This document shows positions 6,363 to 12,521 of a stretch of 12,521 nucleotides of DNA, piece after piece (position 1 is the stretch's first letter; each line of letters starts with the position of its first letter). The DNA is taken from the NCBI GenBank assembly GCA_043735935.1, contig JAYTDO010000097.1, positions 1 to 12,521 of the forward strand, read 5' to 3'. The position numbers were made by a program, and so were the translations under genes. The stretch comes from JANLQB01 sp043735935 (lineage in GTDB: Bacteria > Verrucomicrobiota > Verrucomicrobiia > Chthoniobacterales > Chthoniobacteraceae). The notes beneath the pieces were generated by a model. That model was given only the letters and a program-made list of their open reading frames with translations, did not search any database and was not told the origin of the DNA.

Positions 6363-6860
6363 ATGCCTACCCCTAACGAGATTTTCACCCGCATGTCGCC
6401 CGAAGTTTCGGGACAACTTTTCGCGTTTCTCCACGACAGCGAAAAGCCCCTCTACAAGGCGACGATCGACACCCTCGCCAAACAGCGAAAACTCCGGCCC
6501 GTCTTCCTCGAGCGGAAACCGCGCGATGACCGGCATGCTTGGATGAAAGAAGTCCTCGGGAGCAAAAAGAACGAAAGCGTCGCAGCCCACCTGCTTCAGA
6601 TCTGGCTGGTCGGCGCGCACGCGAAGCTCCTGTGCGATTTTCTCGACGCGCTCGACATCAAGCACGACGAGAACGGAACCATGGAGACGCTGCCGCCCGC
6701 GCCGCCAAAGGCCGCACTGGGCAAGGCGATCGACGCGTGTTTTGCAAAACATGATCCGCGAATCGTCGTCATTTATCTGAATGCATTCCAGGCGCTCGAC
6801 GAGAACGGTTGGTCCACGCTCGGCGAACTGCTCGTCGAAGATCCACGCCTCGCGTTCTAA
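6363..6860 (+). CDS. Unknown protein, 165 aa
   Basis: I do not recognise this family. The protein looks soluble and mostly helical, with no signal peptide or membrane segment. Residues 1-67 are charged (MSPEVSGQLFAFLHDSEKPL; RKPRDDRHAW), 70-97 form an amphipathic helical stretch (AAHLLQIWLVGAHAKLLCDF), 108-117 are Pro-rich (TLPPAPPK), and 118-165 look like a second small helical unit ending ELLVEDPRLAF. The MPTPNEIF start at 6363 was preferred over an in-frame ATG at 6321, whose added residues (Pro/Ser/Phe) look like non-coding sequence. Upstream, 6328-6362 is pyrimidine-rich with no Shine-Dalgarno. It lies 18 nt before the TRIC-family gene, so they are probably co-transcribed. Coding status is supported by codon-phase GC preference and by its tight packing. 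Confidence 0.7.
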   Translation: MPTPNEIFTRMSPEVSGQLFAFLHDSEKPLYKATIDTLAKQRKLRPVFLERKPRDDRHAWMKEVLGSKKNESVAAHLLQIWLVGAHAKLLCDFLDALDIKHDENGTMETLPPAPPKAALGKAIDACFAKHDPRIVVIYLNAFQALDENGWSTLGELLVEDPRLAF

Positions 6861-6878
6861 ACGCGGCGCGCGCCGGCG

Positions 6879-7493
6879 ATGCTCTACTGGCTCGAACAGC
6901 TCGGGGTCGCCCTCGCCGCCGTCTCAGGCGTGCTCGCCGCCCGCGGGAAACATGTCGACCTCTTCGGGGTCGTCGTGTTGGCCCTCGTCACCGCGTTTGG
7001 CGGCGGCACGATCCGCGACCTGATGCTCGGCGACACGCCCGTGTTTTGGGTGCGCGACGGGAACTACGTCCTCACCGCCGCGATCACCGCGCTGCTCACG
7101 TTTTTCATCGCGCGCTTCCACACCTTTTCCCACCGCGCTCTGCTGGCCGCGGACGCCGTCTCGCTCGCATTCTTCACCATGATCGGGGTGAAAAAGGCGC
7201 TCGTGTTTAATGTCCAGCCCACGGTCGCCGTCGCGATGGGCGTCATCACCGGCGTGGCGGGCGGGATTGTGCGCGACACGCTCACCCAGGAAATCCCGCT
7301 CGTCTTCCGCCAGCAGCTTTATTTTTACGCCACCGCGTCGCTGGCGGGCGCGATCGTTTTCGTCCAATTGCGGCACTACTTCCCCGACTCGCCTGCCAAC
7401 CTGCTCATCGGAGCGGGAATCACCCTAGCGCTGCGCCTCGCCGCGATCCGATGGAAGTTGGTGCTTCCCGCTTTCAAACATCGCGAGCCTTGA
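6879..7493 (+). CDS. TRIC/UPF0126-family inner-membrane cation channel-like protein
   Basis: A 204-aa integral membrane protein of the UPF0126 family, the prokaryotic relatives of trimeric intracellular cation (TRIC) channels. Two homologous halves are visible: GGGTIRDLMLGDTP (41-54) in the first and AGGIVRDTLTQEIP (127-140) in the second, each the glycine-rich kinked helix with conserved RD found in these channels. DAVSLAFFTMIGVKKAL (92-108) matches the family's central helix. About seven hydrophobic helices span residues 4-195. The physiological ion and role in bacteria are not settled for this family. The ATG at 6879 begins directly in the first helix, with no evident Shine-Dalgarno. It is 18 nt downstream of the 165-aa gene and 13 nt upstream of the isomerase-like gene. 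Confidence 0.9.
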   Translation: MLYWLEQLGVALAAVSGVLAARGKHVDLFGVVVLALVTAFGGGTIRDLMLGDTPVFWVRDGNYVLTAAITALLTFFIARFHTFSHRALLAADAVSLAFFTMIGVKKALVFNVQPTVAVAMGVITGVAGGIVRDTLTQEIPLVFRQQLYFYATASLAGAIVFVQLRHYFPDSPANLLIGAGITLALRLAAIRWKLVLPAFKHREP

Positions 7494-7506
7494 ATCCAAA
7501 GGCGCA

Positions 7507-8478
7507 GTGCCCCAGCTTCGCCGGGTGATCTCCCGCCGTTCCTTCCTCGCGACCTCCACCCTCGGCAGCAGCGCCCTCGCCTTACGCGCCGCCGACGCAC
7601 CGACACCGCACGCTGCGCCGCAGGGGAAAATCAAACTCGGCATCTCCTCATACTCATACTGGCACTTTAAGACCGAGAAGGTTTCCATCGAGACGGTGAT
7701 CGACAAAACAGCGGCACTCGGCGTCGCGGGTGTGGACATCCTCCACCGCCAGATGGCGATCGAAGAACTCGGTCCACTCGACGCTGCGGCACACAGCTAC
7801 TGCCAGAAGCTCAAGCGGCACGCTTTCCGCGCCGGCGTTGATTTGATCTGCCTTTCCATCCACCAGGACTTCGTATCGCCGAATCCCGCCGAGCGGCAAA
7901 AGTGGATTTCACACACCGAGAAATGCATCGAGATCGCCTACGCGCTCGGCGTTCCGTGCATCCGGCTCAACAGCGGCCGCTGGAAGACGATCAAGGATTT
8001 CGAGGACCTCATGAAGGCGCGGGGGATGGAACCGATCCTCGCCGGTTACACCGAGGACGACGGCTTCAAGTGGTGCATCGAGTCGATTCAGAAATGCGTC
8101 GACCTCGCGGCACAACGCGGCGTCATCCTCGCGCTCGAAAACCACTGGGGCCTCACAAACCAGCCCGCCGGCCAGCTTCGCATCGTGAACGCGATTAATT
8201 CGCCGTGGCTCGGCGCGCTCATGGACACCGGCAATTTTCTCGAAGACCCATACGACAAGCTGAAACAAATCGCGCCGAAGACGCTGTTCGTGCAGGCCAA
8301 GACTTACGAGGGAGGCGGCGAATTCTACACGCTCGACCTCGATTACGTGCGGATCGCGGGGATCCTGCGCGCGGCGAATTACACAGGCTACGTTTCCCTG
8401 GAAATGGAAGGCAAGGAAGACCCCGACACCGCCGTCCCGAAAAGCATCGCAATGCTGCGCGGAGCGTTCGGGGCTTAG
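7507..8478 (+). CDS. Tat-signal sugar phosphate isomerase/epimerase-like TIM-barrel protein
   Basis: A 323-aa xylose-isomerase-like TIM-barrel protein. The N-terminus carries SRRSFLA (9-15) followed by a hydrophobic run and ALRAADA, a twin-arginine export signal with probable cleavage near residue 28. The barrel runs from KIKLGISSYS (41-50) to the end. Likely metal ligands are E211 (LALENHWG), D240 (LMDTGNF) and E299 (YVSLEMEG). The strand after D240 reads LFVQAKTY with Q263 where many relatives have His. The start is GTG at 7507 (weak AAAGG 4 nt upstream); a second in-frame GTG at 7525 still keeps the RR motif. It is convergent with the rhamnose transporter genes, 6 nt apart, so co-regulation with them is not implied. 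Substrate unknown; a sugar or inositol derivative is plausible. Confidence 0.82.
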   Translation: MPQLRRVISRRSFLATSTLGSSALALRAADAPTPHAAPQGKIKLGISSYSYWHFKTEKVSIETVIDKTAALGVAGVDILHRQMAIEELGPLDAAAHSYCQKLKRHAFRAGVDLICLSIHQDFVSPNPAERQKWISHTEKCIEIAYALGVPCIRLNSGRWKTIKDFEDLMKARGMEPILAGYTEDDGFKWCIESIQKCVDLAAQRGVILALENHWGLTNQPAGQLRIVNAINSPWLGALMDTGNFLEDPYDKLKQIAPKTLFVQAKTYEGGGEFYTLDLDYVRIAGILRAANYTGYVSLEMEGKEDPDTAVPKSIAMLRGAFGA

Positions 8479-8484
8479 CCGGAA

Positions 8485-9489
8485 TCAAGGCTGGGACGAA
8501 CGCGAGCCCCTGCGCGCGGCAATGCGGGGAATGACGACGCCGGCCGCGAGGGCGATGAGCAGCAGAGCGCCGGTACACATTCCGGAAAGCTCGCGGGAAA
8601 TCGCCGTGATGCTGAGGATGCGCGACAGGCCGTTGCCCAAAACGGCGACCGCCGCGACACCGAGCAGCGTGCCGTGGACACTGCCGATACCGCCGAAAAT
8701 ACTGGTGCCGCCAAGGACGACCGCGGTGATCGCAGCGAGTTCATAGCCGGTGCCAGCATTCGCCCGGGCCTCGGTGACGCGGCTGACGAAGATGACGGCG
8801 GCCAAACCGGCGACGGCGCCGGCGAGGACGTAGGCGAGCGCGATGCGGCGTTCGACAGGGATGCCGGCGTAGCGCGCATTTTCGGGCGCGAAACCGATGG
8901 CTCGAAACGCCCGGCCGAAGGTCGTGCGATGGACGAGGAGCCAAACGGCGACCGCGACGACCGCGAAAATCCAAACCTGAAGCGGGACTCCCGCAAAGAA
9001 TGAATTACCGAGCGCAAGGAAACTCTCGGGAAGGCCCGTGTAGGCTTTGGTGCCGCCGGTGAACGCCTCGGCGAGCCCGCGAAAGAGCGAAAAAGTCCCG
9101 AGCGTGACAATGAGCGGGGGCAGCCCGAGGCGCGTGATGAGCCCTGCGTTCACTCCGCCGCCGATCGCGCCCGTGATGACCGCGCCGATCGCCGCGAGCC
9201 AGGGCGGCAGGCCCGCTTCCTTCCACAACATGCCGAACACCACTGCGCAAAGGCCAAGCAACGATCCGACCGAAAGATCGATGCCGCCGGTGAGGATGAT
9301 CGGCGTCATGACGAGTGCGAGCAGCCCAATCTCGACGGTCTGGCGGGCGATGTTCGCGATGTTGTCAGCGGTCCCGAAATTCCGGCCCACCGCGTTGAAG
9401 AAAATAATCTCGGCCACCAGCACCAGCAGCAGAACGCTCTCATGGCGGATGAGCAGGGATTTTAAGCCGGAGGACTTCGGAGAATTCAT
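8485..9489 (-). CDS. rhaQ: Rhamnose ABC transporter permease (RhaQ-like)
   Basis: A 334-aa inner-membrane permease of the ribose/xylose/rhamnose (BPD_transp_2) family, with about nine or ten hydrophobic helices. GGIDLSVGSLLG (68-79) and VVLGGTSIFGGIGSVHGTLLGV (257-278) are family signatures, and the cytoplasmic loop IGFAPENARYAGI (198-210) is the expected contact with the ATPase. The start ATG at 9489 overlaps the stop of the preceding permease gene as ATGA. The same frame is open for another 286 codons upstream, but that part is out of frame with the real rhaP product and not protein-like. Last visible gene of the operon, convergent with the TIM-barrel gene. The assignment to rhamnose depends on linkage to rhaA; RhaP and RhaQ labels could be swapped. 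Confidence 0.88.
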   Translation of the reverse strand: MNSPKSSGLKSLLIRHESVLLLVLVAEIIFFNAVGRNFGTADNIANIARQTVEIGLLALVMTPIILTGGIDLSVGSLLGLCAVVFGMLWKEAGLPPWLAAIGAVITGAIGGGVNAGLITRLGLPPLIVTLGTFSLFRGLAEAFTGGTKAYTGLPESFLALGNSFFAGVPLQVWIFAVVAVAVWLLVHRTTFGRAFRAIGFAPENARYAGIPVERRIALAYVLAGAVAGLAAVIFVSRVTEARANAGTGYELAAITAVVLGGTSIFGGIGSVHGTLLGVAAVAVLGNGLSRILSITAISRELSGMCTGALLLIALAAGVVIPRIAARRGSRSSQP

Positions 9490-10415
9490 GATTTTTTGCG
9501 GCGGCTCCGCAGGCCGTCGGCCATGACGGCGAGAAGAATGACGAACCCCTGGATGGCCTTTTCCCAATACGCCTGGACATGGAAGTGCGTGAGCGCCGGA
9601 TTGACGTTGGCCAGGAGCAGCAGCCCGGGAAAGACGCCCCAAAGATTTCCGCGACCGCCCGAGACCGCGACGCCGCCGACCACGCACGCGGCGATGACTT
9701 TCATTTCGAGTCCATCGCCGGAGGTCGGTTGGACCTGCGGGGATTGCACGACATTCATCATCGCGGCGAGGCCGGTGAGCGCGCCGAGCAGGACGAAGAC
9801 ACCGAACGTCGTCCGCTGTGGATCGATGCCGGCGAGTCGCGCTGCTTCCGCATCCGATCCGACGGCGTAGACCCGCCGACCGGCGGCGATGTTCTTCATC
9901 ATCCACGCGGCGATGGCGACGAATGCGACGGCAAAGACGATTAGCACTGTCTGACCTGCCGCCTGATTCAGCCCGAACCACTGAACGCCGGGCGGTAGGT
10001 TCAGGAGACGGCCTTGCTGCCAGAGCCGCAGCCCTTCCTGCCAGGTGACCATCGTAGCCAGCGTCACGACGATCGATGGAAGTCGGAGCCACGCCACCAG
10101 CACGCCGTTCAGCGCACCCATGAGCGCTCCCGTGCCGATGGCTGCGATCAACACGACCGGCAGCGGAACCTTCGCCGCGGCCAGCAGACCGGCGATGACG
10201 GCGCACATTCCAAACTGCGCTCCGATCGAAATGTCGATCTGCCGCGAGACGATGACGAACGTCATGCCGACGGCCGCGATGAGCGCGGGCGTCTGCGCGG
10301 TCAGGCGCGAAAGCATGGGCTGAAGCGCGAAAAAGTGCGGCGCCCAAATGGCTAGCGCGCCGAGCAAGACCGCGAGGGCGCCGGCCACGGAGAGTTCACG
10401 GAAATACTTGTTCAT
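9486..10415 (-). CDS. rhaP: Rhamnose ABC transporter permease (RhaP-like)
   Basis: A 309-aa inner-membrane permease paralogous to the downstream one, forming the presumed heterodimeric channel. QIDISIGAQFGM (59-70), VGSDAEAARLAGI (185-197, ATPase-contact loop) and VVGGVAVSGGRGNLWGV (245-261) are the family signatures. Hydrophobic helices run from about 9 to 298, ending in a basic tail (RSRRKKS). The ATG at 10415 abuts the rhaT stop with no gap, and GGAGG (10428-10424 on the - strand) lies 8 nt upstream inside the end of rhaT. The downstream permease start overlaps its stop by 4 nt, indicating translational coupling. The substrate is inferred from adjacent rhaA; by sequence alone ribose-, xylose- or AI-2-type importers are similar. 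Confidence 0.88.
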   Translation of the reverse strand: MNKYFRELSVAGALAVLLGALAIWAPHFFALQPMLSRLTAQTPALIAAVGMTFVIVSRQIDISIGAQFGMCAVIAGLLAAAKVPLPVVLIAAIGTGALMGALNGVLVAWLRLPSIVVTLATMVTWQEGLRLWQQGRLLNLPPGVQWFGLNQAAGQTVLIVFAVAFVAIAAWMMKNIAAGRRVYAVGSDAEAARLAGIDPQRTTFGVFVLLGALTGLAAMMNVVQSPQVQPTSGDGLEMKVIAACVVGGVAVSGGRGNLWGVFPGLLLLANVNPALTHFHVQAYWEKAIQGFVILLAVMADGLRSRRKKS

Positions 10416-11921
10416 CTACGCGGCCTCCCTTCCGCTTTGCCCGAGCGCGGCGGTCATGACGGTGTGTGCGTCGGACCCGCCGGGCAGCATCGCTGTGAGC
10501 GAACCGCCGCGCATGACGGCGATCCGATCACTCATGCCGAGCGCCTCCGGCAGATCGCTGGAGATCATCAGCACCGCGAGCCCGTCCTTTGCCAGACCGC
10601 GGATGATTTTGTGGATCTCCGCCTTCGCTCCCACATCTACACCCTGGGTCGGTTCATCGAGAATGAGCAGCTTCGGCTTGGTCGCGAGCCACCGGGCGAC
10701 GCTGACCTTTTGCTGGTTGCCGCCGCTGAGTGAACCGCCGGGCGCTTCCGGTCCGTACGCTTTGATGCCGATGTCCTGGATGAACTGCCGCGCGAGCGCC
10801 GTCTCGGCATCGAAGCGCAGCCAGGCGCCCGGAAAGAGGGCGGGATGCACCGCCATGCTGATGTTGTGCGCGATGGGCATTTCCAAAATGACACCGTGCC
10901 TGCGCCGATCCTCGGGAACGTACGCGATTCCTTCGGCGATGGCGTCGCGCGGGCTGCGGATGCTGACAGGACGGCCGTTGAGCAGGATTGCACCGCTGTC
11001 CGCAGGCGTGATGCCGAAGAGCACCCGCGCGAGTTCCGTGCGTCCGGCGCCGACGAGACCCGCCATGCCCACGATCTCCCCCGCGCGCACATCGAGCGTC
11101 ACGCCACGCACGCCGGAAGCCGCGCAGCCGACGCCGTTCATGGAGAGCACCACATCGCCCGGCGCGCTCTCGGACGGCGGATAAATCGACGACACCTCGC
11201 GGCCGACCATGAGCTTGATCATCTGCGCTTCGTTCAATTCATCGACCGCGTTCGTGCCCACGCTTTCGCCATCGCGCAGGACGGTGACCCGGTCGGCGAG
11301 CGCGAAGATTTCCTCGAGCCGATGCGAAATGTAGACCACGCCGACGCCGTGCGTGCGCAGATCGCGGACGACGGCGAAAAGAAGGTGCTGCTCCTTTTGG
11401 GTCAGCGACGCGGTCGGTTCATCCATGATCACGATCCGAGCCCCGGACCCGAGCGCGCACGCGATTTCGACGAGTTGCTGCTCGGGCATCGACAACGCAC
11501 GGATCTCCGCATCGGGATCGATCATCGCGCCGATCCGGCCGAGGAGCTCTCGCGCCCGGGCGCGCTGCTCGCTCCAGCGCACGCGCTTCACGGCGGAGGT
11601 GGACTCCAGCCGCAAGGCGATGTTTTCCGCCACCGACAGATCCGGGAACAACGCGGGCTGCTGATAGATACAGGCGATCCCGAGCGCGCGGGCTTTGGAT
11701 GGGGACAACGATGCGACCTCCTCGCCGGCGACGGCGATCGTGCCGCTGTCGGGTTGGTGCGCGCCGGTGATGACCTTGATCAACGTCGATTTGCCGGCGC
11801 CGTTCTCGCCGAGCAACGCGTGGACTTCGCCCGCCTGAAGCGTGAACGACACGCCCTTGAGCGCGCGGACGGCGCCGAAGGATTTGGCGACCTGGGTCAG
11901 TTGAAGCAGCGGCGCGGACAT
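10416..11921 (-). CDS. rhaT: Rhamnose ABC transporter, double ATP-binding subunit
   Basis: A 501-aa cytoplasmic protein with two ABC cassettes, the standard form for ribose/rhamnose-type importers. N-terminal cassette: Walker A GENGAGKST (38-46), signature-region MPEQQLVEIA (145-154), Walker B IVIMDEPT (163-170), switch His H200 (YISH). C-terminal cassette: degenerate Walker A GLVGAGRTEL (288-297, Arg for Lys), signature LSGGNQQKV (398-406), Walker B LLILDEPT (418-425). Arg in the second Walker A and loss of the switch His there (MISSD) are usual for this family. Named after the Rhizobium ABC rhaT, not the unrelated E. coli rhamnose symporter. It starts 6 nt after the rhaA stop without a clear Shine-Dalgarno, so it is likely coupled to rhaA translation. 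Confidence 0.9.
   Translation of the reverse strand: MSAPLLQLTQVAKSFGAVRALKGVSFTLQAGEVHALLGENGAGKSTLIKVITGAHQPDSGTIAVAGEEVASLSPSKARALGIACIYQQPALFPDLSVAENIALRLESTSAVKRVRWSEQRARARELLGRIGAMIDPDAEIRALSMPEQQLVEIACALGSGARIVIMDEPTASLTQKEQHLLFAVVRDLRTHGVGVVYISHRLEEIFALADRVTVLRDGESVGTNAVDELNEAQMIKLMVGREVSSIYPPSESAPGDVVLSMNGVGCAASGVRGVTLDVRAGEIVGMAGLVGAGRTELARVLFGITPADSGAILLNGRPVSIRSPRDAIAEGIAYVPEDRRRHGVILEMPIAHNISMAVHPALFPGAWLRFDAETALARQFIQDIGIKAYGPEAPGGSLSGGNQQKVSVARWLATKPKLLILDEPTQGVDVGAKAEIHKIIRGLAKDGLAVLMISSDLPEALGMSDRIAVMRGGSLTAMLPGGSDAHTVMTAALGQSGREAA
10424..10428 (-). promoter_or_regulatory. Shine-Dalgarno sequence of rhaP within the 3' end of rhaT
   Basis: On the - strand GGAGG is separated from the rhaP ATG by 8 nt. 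It is the strongest ribosome-binding site in the window and suggests that rhaP is initiated independently as well as by coupling from rhaT. Confidence 0.6.
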
Positions 11922-11927
11922 CGGCGA

Positions 11928-12521
11928 TCAGGCGCGGCTGGCCAGGATCGTACGCTCGTATCGTTTCACCTCGTGCAGCCACGCCTCGCCGACGGGCACG
12001 CCGCTCCGCTCACACGCGAAGTCCCAGACCGCTCCGAACGGCAGCGACTTCGCCTCTTCCTGCAAGGCGAGCCGCGTCGTGAGGTCGCCGCTCGCTTCGG
12101 CCTCGCGAAGTCGAGTACGCGGCTCCAGCAGCGCCAGGAGGAGCGCCTTTTGAAAGTTGCGCGCGCCGATGACCCACGCGGCGACGCGGTTGATGCTCGC
12201 GTCGAAATAATCGAGGCCGAGATGCGTGCGGTCGAGGAAGTCGCCGCTCACCAACTCGCGGCAGATCGCCTGAAGTTCATCGGTGAAAGTCACGACGTGA
12301 TCGCTATCCCAACGCACGCCGCGACTCACATGCAACAAAAGGCGCGGCACGTATTGGAGCACCGAACAGATCTTGTCGGCGATGCCCTCGGTCGGGTGGT
12401 AGTGGCCGGCGTCGAGGCAGAGCAGTTTCTGGCGGCTGATCGCGTAGCCGAGGTAAAACTCGTGCGACCCGACCACGTAGCTTTCACTCCCGATCCCGAA
12501 CAGCTTCGGCTCGACGGCGTC
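11928..12521 (-). CDS. rhaA: L-rhamnose isomerase, C-terminal part (gene runs off the right edge)
   Basis: The last 197 codons of an L-rhamnose isomerase, which converts L-rhamnose to L-rhamnulose in the first step of rhamnose catabolism. The visible part aligns by eye with the C-terminal half of E. coli RhaA (about 419 aa). It shares the segments KLFGIG, VGSHEFY, LCLDAGHYHPTE, YVPRLLLHVSR, VRWDSDHVV, LDYFDASINR and AAWVIG; the LDAGH and LDYFDASINR blocks carry active-site metal-region residues. The frame is open to the window edge with no start codon required inside. It is first in the visible operon and is followed 6 nt later by the transporter ATPase. The missing sugar-binding protein and kinase/aldolase may lie upstream of it. 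Confidence 0.96.
   Translation of the reverse strand, partial: DAVEPKLFGIGSESYVVGSHEFYLGYAISRQKLLCLDAGHYHPTEGIADKICSVLQYVPRLLLHVSRGVRWDSDHVVTFTDELQAICRELVSGDFLDRTHLGLDYFDASINRVAAWVIGARNFQKALLLALLEPRTRLREAEASGDLTTRLALQEEAKSLPFGAVWDFACERSGVPVGEAWLHEVKRYERTILASRA

Noticed and set aside
5234..6394. 386-codon open frame on the - strand across rlmN and the peptidase gene
   Set aside because: It is antisense to the S51 peptidase with its full catalytic set and carries no protein-like features of its own.
8472..8492. Terminator between the convergent TIM-barrel gene and rhaQ (AGCC...GGCT)
   Set aside because: Only 4 bp of stem with an 8-nt loop and no T-run on either strand.
9490..10347. Long upstream extension of the rhaQ frame (620 aa in total)
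   Set aside because: The extra 286 residues are Arg/His/Gly-rich and lie out of frame inside rhaP, which has all permease signatures. The real rhaQ start is the ATG at 9489.

Overview
The window reads as ordinary chromosomal DNA from a GC-rich Gram-negative bacterium. The best guess is a member of the Verrucomicrobiota (or wider PVC group). This rests on protein style (a Tat-exported TIM-barrel sugar isomerase/epimerase, an ABC-type rhamnose transporter beside rhaA) and on the scarcity of Shine-Dalgarno sequences, not on a marker gene, so the assignment is tentative. I see no rRNA, tRNA, CRISPR array, insertion sequence or phage gene.

Layout. Positions 1-150 are intergenic and hold a good sigma-70-like promoter pointing left out of the window; a perfect 17-bp inverted repeat covers its -35 box. 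From 151 rightwards on the + strand come mrp (P-loop Fe-S carrier), a 68-aa unknown protein, and a compact pyrimidine cluster pyrR-pyrB-pyrC. pyrR and pyrB overlap by ATGA, and pyrC follows closely. rlmN lies on the - strand, convergent with pyrC and divergent from the next + strand group: a secreted cyanophycinase-like peptidase, an unknown 165-aa protein, a TRIC/UPF0126 membrane protein and a Tat-signal sugar isomerase-like protein. From 8485 to the right edge the - strand carries a rhamnose operon, read right to left: rhaA (C-terminal half only), rhaT (ATPase), rhaP and rhaQ (permeases). The genes are packed with gaps of 6, 0 and -4 nt.

How the genes work together. PyrB and PyrC catalyse consecutive steps of UMP synthesis (carbamoyl aspartate, then dihydroorotate), and PyrR senses UMP/UTP and represses. 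The most interesting signal is in the short pyrR leader. Positions 1490-1523 can fold into a hairpin that matches the PyrR-binding RNA loop known from Bacillus-type pyr operons. Its outermost upper-stem pair differs from the consensus on both sides but still pairs. The 3' strand of its lower stem is the pyrR Shine-Dalgarno sequence itself. This predicts autogenous translational repression of the whole cluster through start/stop coupling, rather than transcription attenuation. The rhamnose genes encode uptake by a Rhizobium-type ABC importer followed by isomerisation to rhamnulose. The sugar-binding protein and later enzymes are not in the window and may lie beyond the right edge.
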